A stretch of DNA of 9,529 bases, taken from NCBI GenBank assembly GCA_028280675.1, contig JANQLI010000250.1, positions 1 through 9,529 on the forward strand. The letters run 5' to 3'. The DNA is from Alphaproteobacteria bacterium (GTDB lineage: Bacteria; Pseudomonadota; Alphaproteobacteria; SMXP01). The notes under the pieces are model-generated. The model was not told the origin of the DNA, did not search any database, and was given only the letters and a program-made list of their open reading frames with translations. Below, in pieces: positions 1 to 6,013 of the stretch. Made by a program: the position numbers and the translations under genes. Every line of letters starts with the position of its first letter. Positions within the stretch are counted from its first letter, which is position 1.

Positions 1-197
1 TGGCGTTCGCGCAAACGGTGGGCGTGGGCATTGCCACACTTAGAAATTGGGAACAAAAACGCACGAAACCCGATGGGGCTGCAAGAGTCTTGTTGGCTAT
101 GATGGCGAAAGACCCAACCGTAGTGGTCAAAACTCTTGGCAGACCCGTCCGAACAAGAAAACGCAGCGCGCCAAATAAAGCAAAGGCCGTGGCTTAA
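1..197 (+). CDS. HigA/NadS-like XRE helix-turn-helix antitoxin or repressor, C-terminal part (5' end off window)
   Basis: Reading from base 3, the frame gives 64 residues and stops at TAA 195-197. It opens with a helix-turn-helix core (AFAQTVGVGIATLRNWEQ), followed by KRTKPDGAARVLLAMMAKDP and a short V-rich helix. The LRNWEQ...P-x-G-x-A-x-x-LL pattern is what I know from HigA/NadS-type antitoxins and related XRE regulators, which bind their own promoter and neutralise a RelE/HigB-type toxin. The start codon and any toxin gene lie left of base 1, so the toxin-antitoxin role is inferred from family resemblance only. After the usual end of the fold there is a basic tail (RPVRTRKRSAPNKAKAVA) that may add DNA contacts. 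The gene ends head-on with the next one and shares its TTAA stop. It could instead be a stand-alone regulator. Confidence 0.8.
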   Translation, partial: AFAQTVGVGIATLRNWEQKRTKPDGAARVLLAMMAKDPTVVVKTLGRPVRTRKRSAPNKAKAVA

Positions 198-1819
198 AAT
201 CCCGGGTCAAACGACCACTGCACCTGAAATTTCTTTTTGCCACGCTCGGACTTTTTACCCTCGCGCACTTTGTGCAGCCACTCGAGGCAGCCTTCAGTGT
301 CATAGCCGATCCATTTCGCGACGCAGAGCACGCCATACTCCATTTCGGCATAGCCCATGCCGGCATATTGCCCCCATTTGGCTTTCGTGCCGTAGACATT
401 GTTTTTATCCGCATTGGAGGGAAAGCCATGCCGCGCGATATGCTTGTCCGAGAGCTGTTTCCAGGAATTCGATACCTGTACGTCACTGCGATGTGCACGG
501 TACATTGAGGTAAAGCGCCGGTCGAATCCACTGGTGCCATTAAACCGGTTCACTGTCGATTCATACATGGTTTCAAAGATGGGGCGGAATTGGTCATACC
601 CCGCGCGGATCGCCATGCCTAAAATCGTTTTCAGGAAACCATCCATCCATGGTGAGGGGTCAACCGGCCTCCCCTTCCCAGCATGCAAATCAAAGAAACC
701 GAATTTCATTTTGATGGGATCTTGCGCCCAGGCATTGAGCTCAGTTGTATGATCTGTTACGGCCTTGTCAAAATACGACCGCGGTAAAATCCATGCCGGT
801 GTATCATCCGGAGTCAAGTAATGGGCATGCACCAAATCGCGCAGGTTCCAAGCGATGCTTCTAACTTGCCCTGTTTCCACCATCAATGTCTGCTTAGCCT
901 TGTTATGCGTGCGATACCACCGCGACCAGGTCATGCTGAACATGCATTTGAAATGTAGTTCTTCAAGATAGTAAGGATCCCCTGTCAGCAGGAACGGGAT
1001 GAGGTGGAAATTCGGATGATGCGCCGTATCCACTTTGACATAATCAGGGAGATAATCGTTCTGATGATCGATCAGATGCGGCGCCGTCGAAACGACCCAG
1101 GGTTTTGAGGAATCTTGCCGCCGCTCTAATTCAAAATTATCAATATCTGGAAAGATCCGGTCCGCACGCAAGATATTTAAGATTTGTCCATCATTCGTGC
1201 GATTGTGCACCGGCACCGTGCCATAGCCTTCGGCTTGATCCAAGACGCCTTGCATGTGGGAATCCTTGCCTGAGAGCAATGCTAAGGCCGCAATCCCTGT
1301 GATATAGCCAACATTATTTCCTTGCGTTTGTCCCGTGCCTTGCATGTGTTGGGCAATGCCCGCCCGGTCCATCGGGCGTTCATATTTGGGCGCCCAGAGA
1401 TTCGGGAAATGACGTGATTTCAGGCTGAGCCGGGGCACCAAAGGGTGCGCCTTAATCTCATCGAGTGTGCGAACCGCCGGGCGCGGTTTATCAAACCACC
1501 GCCAACGCGCGCCATAGAAATGGTAAGGCACCTCAATCTTTTCCCCGTCCACGTGCAGTGTATAGGGCTCCATATGATGTGCGGCGGGACCTTGTGTAAT
1601 GGCGCCATATTCGACGACCACTTCTTTGCGTGATCCATCTGCATCCGGCCGGAAGAAGACACGCCATTCCCCTTTTTGTTGCATGTAGCATTTCTGATGC
1701 ACGTGCTCGGAGACAAAATCGCCCATATCGACGGCTTCTGTTTGGTTAAACGTGATCTCAGAGCCATTGCTGAGGACAATCTTGGCAGAAAGCTGCGGTA
1801 TTGTGCTTAGGTCTGACAC
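194..1819 (-). CDS. Unrecognised 541-residue protein, probably beta-rich N-terminus plus alpha/alpha-toroid-like domain
   Basis: I do not recognise a named family. The start is GTG (complement of 1817-1819), supported by AAGGAG eight bases upstream. There is no signal peptide and no membrane segment, so a cytoplasmic protein is predicted. Residues about 1-135 look beta-rich. Residues about 150-510 look helical and contain phrases typical of (alpha/alpha)-toroid enzymes: HHPNFHLIPFLLTGDPYYLEEL (split near residues 267-288), then VRSIAWNLRDLVHAHYLTPDD (about 319-339), and WMDGFLKTILGMAIRAG (about 391-407). Toroid folds of this kind are common in glycoside hydrolases and polysaccharide lyases, and similar long proteins of unknown function occur in proteobacteria and phages; no catalytic residues can be assigned. 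A basic patch (REGKKSERGKKK, about 519-530) lies near the end. The gene has its own probable promoter and converges on the antitoxin-like gene with a four-base overlap. It is confidently coding; the function is unknown. Confidence 0.85.
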   Translation of the reverse strand: MSDLSTIPQLSAKIVLSNGSEITFNQTEAVDMGDFVSEHVHQKCYMQQKGEWRVFFRPDADGSRKEVVVEYGAITQGPAAHHMEPYTLHVDGEKIEVPYHFYGARWRWFDKPRPAVRTLDEIKAHPLVPRLSLKSRHFPNLWAPKYERPMDRAGIAQHMQGTGQTQGNNVGYITGIAALALLSGKDSHMQGVLDQAEGYGTVPVHNRTNDGQILNILRADRIFPDIDNFELERRQDSSKPWVVSTAPHLIDHQNDYLPDYVKVDTAHHPNFHLIPFLLTGDPYYLEELHFKCMFSMTWSRWYRTHNKAKQTLMVETGQVRSIAWNLRDLVHAHYLTPDDTPAWILPRSYFDKAVTDHTTELNAWAQDPIKMKFGFFDLHAGKGRPVDPSPWMDGFLKTILGMAIRAGYDQFRPIFETMYESTVNRFNGTSGFDRRFTSMYRAHRSDVQVSNSWKQLSDKHIARHGFPSNADKNNVYGTKAKWGQYAGMGYAEMEYGVLCVAKWIGYDTEGCLEWLHKVREGKKSERGKKKFQVQWSFDPGF

Positions 1820-1827
1820 AGGCGGTT

Positions 1828-1833
1828 CTCCTT
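1828..1833 (-). promoter_or_regulatory. Ribosome binding site AAGGAG for the 541-residue gene
   Basis: The + strand reads CTCCTT, giving AAGGAG on the coding strand, eight bases before the GTG at 1819-1817. This strong match fixes the unusual GTG start, because no ATG is found nearby in frame. Confidence 0.75.
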
Positions 1834-1851
1834 ACAAAATAGATAGGAAGG

Positions 1852-1881
1852 ATCATACGCTTGATGTGGATGTATTTTCAA
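1852..1881 (-). promoter_or_regulatory. Candidate sigma-70 promoter for the 541-residue gene
   Basis: On the minus strand TTGAAA (1881-1876) is followed, after 18 bases, by TATGAT (1857-1852). Transcription would begin near 1845 and leave a leader of about 25 bases holding the AAGGAG site. Both hexamers match the consensus at most positions. The site lies in the 113-base gap after the LpxO-like gene, so the 541-residue gene need not depend on read-through. Confidence 0.45.
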
Positions 1882-1932
1882 CTGATACGGAGATGGTCAC
1901 AGAATTGTAAAATGAAGTATATGTGTCGGCAG

Positions 1933-2766
1933 TTAAGATGCTTGTGCTGTCTTCTCAGCGCCCTCTCCCAGCATATCCCAATGCTTATAAAAGATTGTCC
2001 GTATACGTTGTGTGATCGCTGAGACGACGGTTAAAAGAACATTTAACACGCCTGGGAAATGCGCTGGCCGCGCTATATCAATAAACACGCAATACCGGCG
2101 GTCATCGTTTTGATTGACAGACCGGTGAATCAATGTGTCGTCGAAAATAAAGAGCGGGTTTTCATGCCAAAACTGTTTTGTCTTGCCGCATTCAATATAA
2201 ATGTCCTCACTCTCCACGGGGTTGAGATTGAGCAGCACCCGGATACTCAGACGCATCGGGCCATAATGATAGGTGGTCTGTTCTGCGCCGCGAAAGACCG
2301 AAACAGCGATGGTTTGGATATATTTGAAATCTTGCGCAAAAACATCAATCGATTGATTATATTTTTTGCCGAACCATTGATAGACATACATGCCGCGGCG
2401 GCCATCCCCCATTTCCGCATCAATCGCGGCGATAATTTCGTCTTTGCGGGTGCGAAATTCATTCAGAGTTAGATCCAGCTCTTTGCGGTGTCCTTCTGGA
2501 AAATCATCCAATGTCCAGACTTTATGGTTGGGTAAGCTGATGAGATCGGCAAAGAGATTGAGCGGCGACATCAGCCACGTGGGAATACCGTTTCCGAGGA
2601 AATAGCGCTCAAAGAGCATGGCGTCTTTTTTGTCATTACGCATGACATCGATGACGCCGCAAATGACGTAAAACAGGGTGAGTTTGGGCAGGAAATAGAA
2701 CAATGCGCCAAACGCGAAAATGGCTAATCCTCCTTTTCGAAGGTATTTCTTTTGTTTTTTCGTCAT
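1933..2766 (-). CDS. LpxO-like aspartyl/asparaginyl beta-hydroxylase family protein (membrane-anchored)
   Basis: A 277-residue protein of the Fe(II)/2-oxoglutarate-dependent aspartyl/asparaginyl hydroxylase family. A hydrophobic stretch at residues 13-40 should anchor it in the inner membrane with the catalytic domain in the cytoplasm, as in LpxO, which 2-hydroxylates lipid A acyl chains. The catalytic core is visible: YHYG (His167) and FDDTLIH (His214) fit the two iron ligands; Arg176, nine residues after His167, and Arg224, ten after His214, fit the 2-oxoglutarate contacts. Spacing agrees with my recollection of human AspH (H679, R688, H725, R735). The region around residues 65-110 (MSPLN...FPEGHRKELD) also resembles LpxO. 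One departure: residue 178 is Leu where AspH and LpxO normally have His. A second hydrophobic segment sits at about 238-252. The start is ATG 2766-2764 with a weak AGGA upstream. Family is sure; lipid A as substrate is inference, since related hydroxylases act on other acyl lipids or proteins. Confidence 0.85.
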   Translation of the reverse strand: MTKKQKKYLRKGGLAIFAFGALFYFLPKLTLFYVICGVIDVMRNDKKDAMLFERYFLGNGIPTWLMSPLNLFADLISLPNHKVWTLDDFPEGHRKELDLTLNEFRTRKDEIIAAIDAEMGDGRRGMYVYQWFGKKYNQSIDVFAQDFKYIQTIAVSVFRGAEQTTYHYGPMRLSIRVLLNLNPVESEDIYIECGKTKQFWHENPLFIFDDTLIHRSVNQNDDRRYCVFIDIARPAHFPGVLNVLLTVVSAITQRIRTIFYKHWDMLGEGAEKTAQAS

Positions 2767-2814
2767 GAATCCCGCAGTCCTGACGCTTTGTCGAGTGATT
2801 ACAGATGAGGGTGT

Positions 2815-2845
2815 ATCATAGATTTCACAGATTTGGGCAGTGCAA
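2815..2845 (-). promoter_or_regulatory. Candidate promoter for the LpxO-like gene
   Basis: The minus strand carries TTGCAC (2845-2840) and TATGAT (2820-2815) separated by 19 bases, slightly longer than the ideal 17. The predicted start of transcription is near 2808, about 42 bases before the ATG. The -35 half lies inside the inverted repeat at 2829-2849. Confidence 0.35.
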
Positions 2846-2849
2846 ATCT
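2829..2849. repeat. Perfect inverted repeat in the divergent intergenic region, possible operator
   Basis: AGATTTG (2829-2835) and CAAATCT (2843-2849) are perfect reverse complements around a seven-base spacer (GGCAGTG). The site lies between the divergent LpxO-like and DUF454 genes and overlaps or abuts both candidate -35 boxes. The 14-base centre-to-centre distance of the arms suits a dimeric repressor more than a terminator, because no T-run follows on either strand. No matching regulator is known to me; its function is inference. Confidence 0.4.
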
Positions 2850-2877
2850 TTCCTCTTTACCTGCAAGCCATTATTAA
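2849..2877 (+). promoter_or_regulatory. Weak candidate promoter for the DUF454 gene
   Basis: TTTCCT (2849-2854) and TATTAA (2872-2877) are spaced by 17 bases, with a predicted start near 2884. The -35 match is only three of six, so this is a suggestion based mainly on position. Confidence 0.2.
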
Positions 2878-2921
2878 CTAGAGAAACCATATTCGTGCAA
2901 TCCACGTAATTGAGAGAAGTG

Positions 2922-3344
2922 ATGAAAGACGCGCAGGACATTCTCGAAAAGTCCGCAATCCACAAATGCTGGTGGATGCGTTATGTCCTGCTCGGTTTCG
3001 GCAGTGTGTGCACGATTCTCGGATTCATTGGCTTTTTTGTCCCTGTCATGCCGAGCACCATTTTCTTTATTATCGCTCTTTGGGCCTTCTCGAAAAGCTC
3101 TGTGCGGCTACATATGTGGCTCTATACTCATGAGCGTTTCGGGCGTGGCTTGCGCGAATGGCATCAACACCGTGTGATTCCGGTGAAGGCAAAATGGTCC
3201 GCGCTTTGCGCTATGACCGTGAGTGTCGCCATTGTCGCCCTTTTCGTTGCTGAGAGTTGGATGCTGCCCACGATGATTACAGTGATCCTCGCGCCAATCG
3301 CGCTTTACATCCTGACACGGCGCAGCCACACCCCCAGCGTTTAG
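2922..3344 (+). CDS. YbaN-like DUF454 family inner-membrane protein
   Basis: The product has 140 residues from ATG 2922-2924, preceded by a purine-rich GAGAGAAG. An in-frame TTG at 2910 would add four residues but has no ribosome site. The family marks are clear: a first membrane helix (YVLLGFGSVCTILGFIGFFV), the phrase PVMPSTIFFIIALWAFSKSS, then the cytoplasmic-looking stretch RLHMWLYTHERFGRGLREW, and two further hydrophobic helices near the C-terminus (about residues 93-110 and 114-130). YbaN/DUF454 proteins are small inner-membrane proteins of unknown biochemical role that are widespread in proteobacteria; the conserved P-x-M/L-P-[ST]-[TP]-x-F motif is present here. The gene diverges from the LpxO-like gene and converges on sppA with 44 bases between the stops. 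Confidence 0.9.
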   Translation: MKDAQDILEKSAIHKCWWMRYVLLGFGSVCTILGFIGFFVPVMPSTIFFIIALWAFSKSSVRLHMWLYTHERFGRGLREWHQHRVIPVKAKWSALCAMTVSVAIVALFVAESWMLPTMITVILAPIALYILTRRSHTPSV

Positions 3345-3349
3345 AACGC
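3337..3349 (+). terminator. Short hairpin at the end of the DUF454 gene, weak terminator candidate
   Basis: GCGTT (3337-3341) and AACGC (3345-3349) form a perfect five-base stem whose three-base loop is the TAG stop codon itself. No T-run follows, so intrinsic termination would be poor. It is listed because nothing better is visible in the 44-base convergent gap. Confidence 0.15.
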
Positions 3350-3388
3350 GCGTGGATTCAGTTCTTCGAAAAGTTAAGTGCTTTGGGT

Positions 3389-4507
3389 TTAGCGGCAGCT
3401 CACCTGCGGCGTGCCGTAATAGACCATGGATTGGCTGAGGAACGCCGAACAGACATCCGCCTGCATCAGGCGTTCATAATCTTCAGCCGAAAGCGTATCA
3501 TCATGTTGCGACTCTGAATTCATCATGAAGAAGCGTTCAAGCGTGCTGATACGGGGGCGCTGGGGACGCACCAAACGATAATCTTTCTCGATTTTAGCGA
3601 GTTTCGCGAGTTCTTTGATCGCTTTGTCCCAGGTGCGCGTGCCATCAATGAGGCCATAATCTTCGGCCTGGCGATTTTCAAAGATCTGTGCGCCCATTGT
3701 ATTCCGGATAATGTCTGGCGTGATTTGGCGTTCTTTGGCGACGTGATTCACAAAATCCGTATAAAGATCATTCACGCCTTTTTGCAACGTTGCAAGCTCA
3801 TCTGCCGTGGCGCGGCGGAATGGATTGCCAAGGTCCTTGCTGCGCCCGGCAGAAATTATCGTCTGCTCAATGCCGCCTTCTGTGGTGATCCCACCGCCGA
3901 GTATGCCATTATCAAAGGCTTTCGGTTGATCGTAATAGAGAATTTGGGAGCCCATAACACCAATACTCCCAACTAAACTTCCGCGATCCGCGTAAATAGC
4001 GTCCGCACCGACCATCGCCATGACACCGCCAGAGGCTGACATTCCTTCGACATAAGCCACGACAGGGTTTCCGGTTTTGGTCTGATAGTCTTCAATCGCA
4101 TCATGGATCGCCATCGACCCAAACACGGTTCCCCCTGGAGATGCGATATGCAGGAAGATGCCTTTGATGTTGTCATTTTTTGCTGCCGCTTGCAGGCGTT
4201 GCTTGACGTAATAGCCATAGGTGGCGGCTTGCGTGCCAATCAGGCCAAATGGATTGGAAGGCGCAGCCGTTGGCGGCGTGCCTAAAATAATGCCTTCGAC
4301 ATTGATGTTGAGAAGCAGATTATCGCTTCCATCTTGCCCTTCGAGGGTTTCAAATTGTGAGGACCGGATTTCCGCCATATCAGGATCGCCGGTCGAGAGC
4401 ACCGAAATGCCCACCATGAGCATGCCGATAATCAAGAATCCGCTGATGATGAATTTGATGGTTAATCCGAAGATTTGGCCAATGAAAGATGTTTCATTTT
4501 TTGCCAT
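3389..4507 (-). CDS. sppA: Signal peptide peptidase SppA-type S49 serine protease (short, single-domain type)
   Basis: A 372-residue inner-membrane protease of the S49 family, which degrades signal peptides left in the membrane after secretion. Counted from ATG 4507-4505, residues about 9-37 are one membrane helix, followed by a periplasmic protease domain. Visible family marks: GIFLHIASPGGTV (about 116-128), GMSASGGVMA with the predicted nucleophile Ser159, the SLVGSIGVM strand (about 177-185), and SAGRSKDLGNPFRR with the predicted general base Lys224. The single domain with one Ser and one Lys matches the short SppA type of Bacillus rather than the tandem-domain E. coli protein. About 50-60 residues past the core (from RPQRPRISTLERFF on) form a tail with two cysteines that I cannot assign. 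A TTG at 4555 would lengthen it by 16 residues, but the purine-rich sites AAGGAG and AGGGG favour the ATG. SohB-like naming would be an alternative. Confidence 0.9.
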   Translation of the reverse strand: MAKNETSFIGQIFGLTIKFIISGFLIIGMLMVGISVLSTGDPDMAEIRSSQFETLEGQDGSDNLLLNINVEGIILGTPPTAAPSNPFGLIGTQAATYGYYVKQRLQAAAKNDNIKGIFLHIASPGGTVFGSMAIHDAIEDYQTKTGNPVVAYVEGMSASGGVMAMVGADAIYADRGSLVGSIGVMGSQILYYDQPKAFDNGILGGGITTEGGIEQTIISAGRSKDLGNPFRRATADELATLQKGVNDLYTDFVNHVAKERQITPDIIRNTMGAQIFENRQAEDYGLIDGTRTWDKAIKELAKLAKIEKDYRLVRPQRPRISTLERFFMMNSESQHDDTLSAEDYERLMQADVCSAFLSQSMVYYGTPQVSCR

Positions 4508-4512
4508 TGAAA

Positions 4513-4525
4513 CCCCTAACTCCTT
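4513..4525 (-). promoter_or_regulatory. Ribosome binding region that decides the sppA start
   Basis: The coding strand reads AAGGAGTTAGGGG upstream of ATG 4507. AAGGAG ends 12 bases before the ATG, which is long, whereas AGGGG ends five bases before it, which is short to normal. Either supports this ATG over the upstream in-frame TTG at 4555, which lacks such a site. Confidence 0.5.
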
Positions 4526-4536
4526 ACAATCATATA

Positions 4537-4559
4537 TCTTTTGACGATAATCCAAAAGA
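4537..4559. repeat. Inverted repeat upstream of sppA
   Basis: TCTTTTG (4537-4543) and CAAAAGA (4553-4559) are perfect reverse complements with a nine-base spacer. The repeat sits 30-52 bases upstream of the chosen sppA start, where an operator or a leader hairpin would fit. The arms are AT-rich and short, so chance is a real possibility. Confidence 0.25.
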
Positions 4560-4770
4560 CATACTGCACCTGTCTCATCTCAAACTGTATCAGAAATATG
4601 TTAATCTGATGTCACTGGTGCATGATTTTCACGGAAATTTCCCTCAAATATCCGCCAATTTCCCCGGTATTTTGGATGGGTGCATTTTGAACGGGGGCCA
4701 AATCTTGTGCAAGGGCTAAATTGGCGTTCATCCAAGCTGTTGCATATCACCTTTATGCGAATCGTATGGG

Positions 4771-6009
4771 CTAATTGATCAAGCGTTGCGCCACCGCAAT
4801 GCCATCAGAGACCAAATCGCTGGGGTGCATAATAACCTGTGCTGTCTCTTCGAGACCCCCGAGAACCTCAACCTGTGTTTCATTAATGTGACCGATCTCA
4901 ATGTGCCGCAAAACAGCATACCCATCCTCGACAACGAACACGGCTTGTTTCTCTTGATCACGAAACAAGGCCCCGAGAGGAACACGCAGAACATCATCGC
5001 TCTGCCAAGTGATGATTTGCGTTTCGACACGGAAGCCATGCCCAAGTGAATCCCATTTTGTTGGGTCATCAGTGATGTCAAGGACGACATTTACCCGTTG
5101 TTCCTCGACGCCCAGCGCTGAGATTTTCGTATATCCGAAAGGCTCGATCCTGCGTACCCGCGCTTCAAGAATGTCCGCGCCGCCCCAATTCTCCAAATAG
5201 GCCGGTGCCCCTTGTTTGACTTTCACCGCATCGGTCGAAAGTAAATCGACAACCACTTCCAGTTCACGCGGGTCTCCAATTTCAATCAAGGCCATACCGG
5301 CATTCACAACACCTTCACTCTCGTGGAGGATTTGCAAGACCTTGCCATTCACCGGCGCATAAATCGGGATGCAGCAGCTTTCTTCGGAGGGATTGGGGAG
5401 ATTGGGTGATCCCGGATCAATCAGTGAGGCGCGCGCTGTCTCAAGCTCATACTCTTTTACGCGCAACGCGGCTTCGGCCGTTTTTAAGGCCGATTGCTTT
5501 GTCTTCACCTCAAGCTGCGCACGATCCCTGGCGCTTTCGGACACATTGCCCCGTTTGAAAAGACTTTCCGTGCGGCGCAGTTCAGATTGCGCAAATTCGA
5601 GTTCGGCTTCCGTGCGGGCAACTTCAGCCTGGGCCAGCGATTGTGCCGCTTCAGCGACCTTAACCGCCGCTTCTGCTTGCGCACGCGTGCGAATGTCGAG
5701 GAAACTGGGCGAGGTCGGTTGAATACTGGCGACAACAGTTTGGAAGGCTTCAACCGCATCACCGACATCGGCATCGATACGCAATGCACGGCCTGCTATT
5801 GGGGCGGACACTGTATAGATTTCCTTGACGCGGGTTTGTCCCTCATCGCGTACCGAAACCGCCATCGGGCCACGGGTGACCGTTCCAAAATCAACAAGGA
5901 GCGGCTGGGGACGAAAGGCGACGTAGAAGAGCAGAATAAACAGAATGACTCCCACTGCCATCAGGATCATGCGTCTTTGCTGTGTTGGAAGTGATGTCCA
6001 AAAGTCCAC
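4771..6009 (-). CDS. HlyD/MacA-type periplasmic membrane fusion protein of an ABC exporter
   Basis: This adaptor would link the FtsX-type permease to an outer-membrane channel. From GTG 6009-6007 it has 412 residues: one N-terminal membrane helix (about 14-33), a first half-lipoyl segment (about 60-95), an Ala/Glu/Arg-rich coiled-coil hairpin (about 105-197), the second half-lipoyl segment (YAPVNGKVLQILHESEGVV, about 217-235), then beta-barrel and membrane-proximal domains. At the hairpin tip R146, L150 and S157 fit the R-x3-L-x6-S pattern that AcrA and MacA use to dock on TolC. A vicinal Cys pair (212-213) precedes the second lipoyl half. I chose the GTG at 6009 because GAGGG lies nine bases upstream; the longer frame from GTG 6036 would overlap the permease gene and has no such site. 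It follows the permease stop by four bases, so translation is probably coupled. It is the last gene of the operon. Substrate unknown. Confidence 0.9.
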   Translation of the reverse strand: MDFWTSLPTQQRRMILMAVGVILFILLFYVAFRPQPLLVDFGTVTRGPMAVSVRDEGQTRVKEIYTVSAPIAGRALRIDADVGDAVEAFQTVVASIQPTSPSFLDIRTRAQAEAAVKVAEAAQSLAQAEVARTEAELEFAQSELRRTESLFKRGNVSESARDRAQLEVKTKQSALKTAEAALRVKEYELETARASLIDPGSPNLPNPSEESCCIPIYAPVNGKVLQILHESEGVVNAGMALIEIGDPRELEVVVDLLSTDAVKVKQGAPAYLENWGGADILEARVRRIEPFGYTKISALGVEEQRVNVVLDITDDPTKWDSLGHGFRVETQIITWQSDDVLRVPLGALFRDQEKQAVFVVEDGYAVLRHIEIGHINETQVEVLGGLEETAQVIMHPSDLVSDGIAVAQRLIN

Positions 6010-6013
6010 GTGT

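Larger units (their letters stand above)
4508..4770. other. Gap of 263 bases between the ABC operon and sppA; no gene seen
   Basis: This stretch separates the end of the fusion-protein gene from sppA, both on the minus strand. Short open frames here lack a ribosome site or sensible composition. It should contain the sppA promoter, but no pair of hexamers at the right distance is convincing. A ten-base palindrome GGAAATTTCC lies at 4633-4642 and an inverted repeat lies at 4537-4559. No stem followed by a T-run is seen on the minus strand after the operon end at 4771. Confidence 0.5.

Noticed and set aside
136..513. Open frames of 60-166 codons on the opposite strand of most genes, such as 136-513 (+), 2059-2472 (+) and 5494-5994 (+).
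   Set aside because: They lie antisense to or out of frame with well-supported genes, lack ribosome sites and show no recognisable domains.
1933..2766. Apparent loss of an iron-binding histidine in the LpxO-like protein.
   Set aside because: The missing His is at residue 178. Counting from AspH, the iron ligands correspond to His167 and His214, and both are present, so the enzyme is not obviously dead. The substitution is reported separately as an active-site change.
4529..4534. TATGAT upstream of sppA as a -10 box.
   Set aside because: Transcription would start within the ribosome binding site, leaving too short a leader, and no -35 match lies at the right distance.
4489..4719. A 76-codon frame on the + strand across the gap upstream of sppA.
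   Set aside because: It begins inside sppA on the other strand, has no ribosome site and its composition does not look like a protein.
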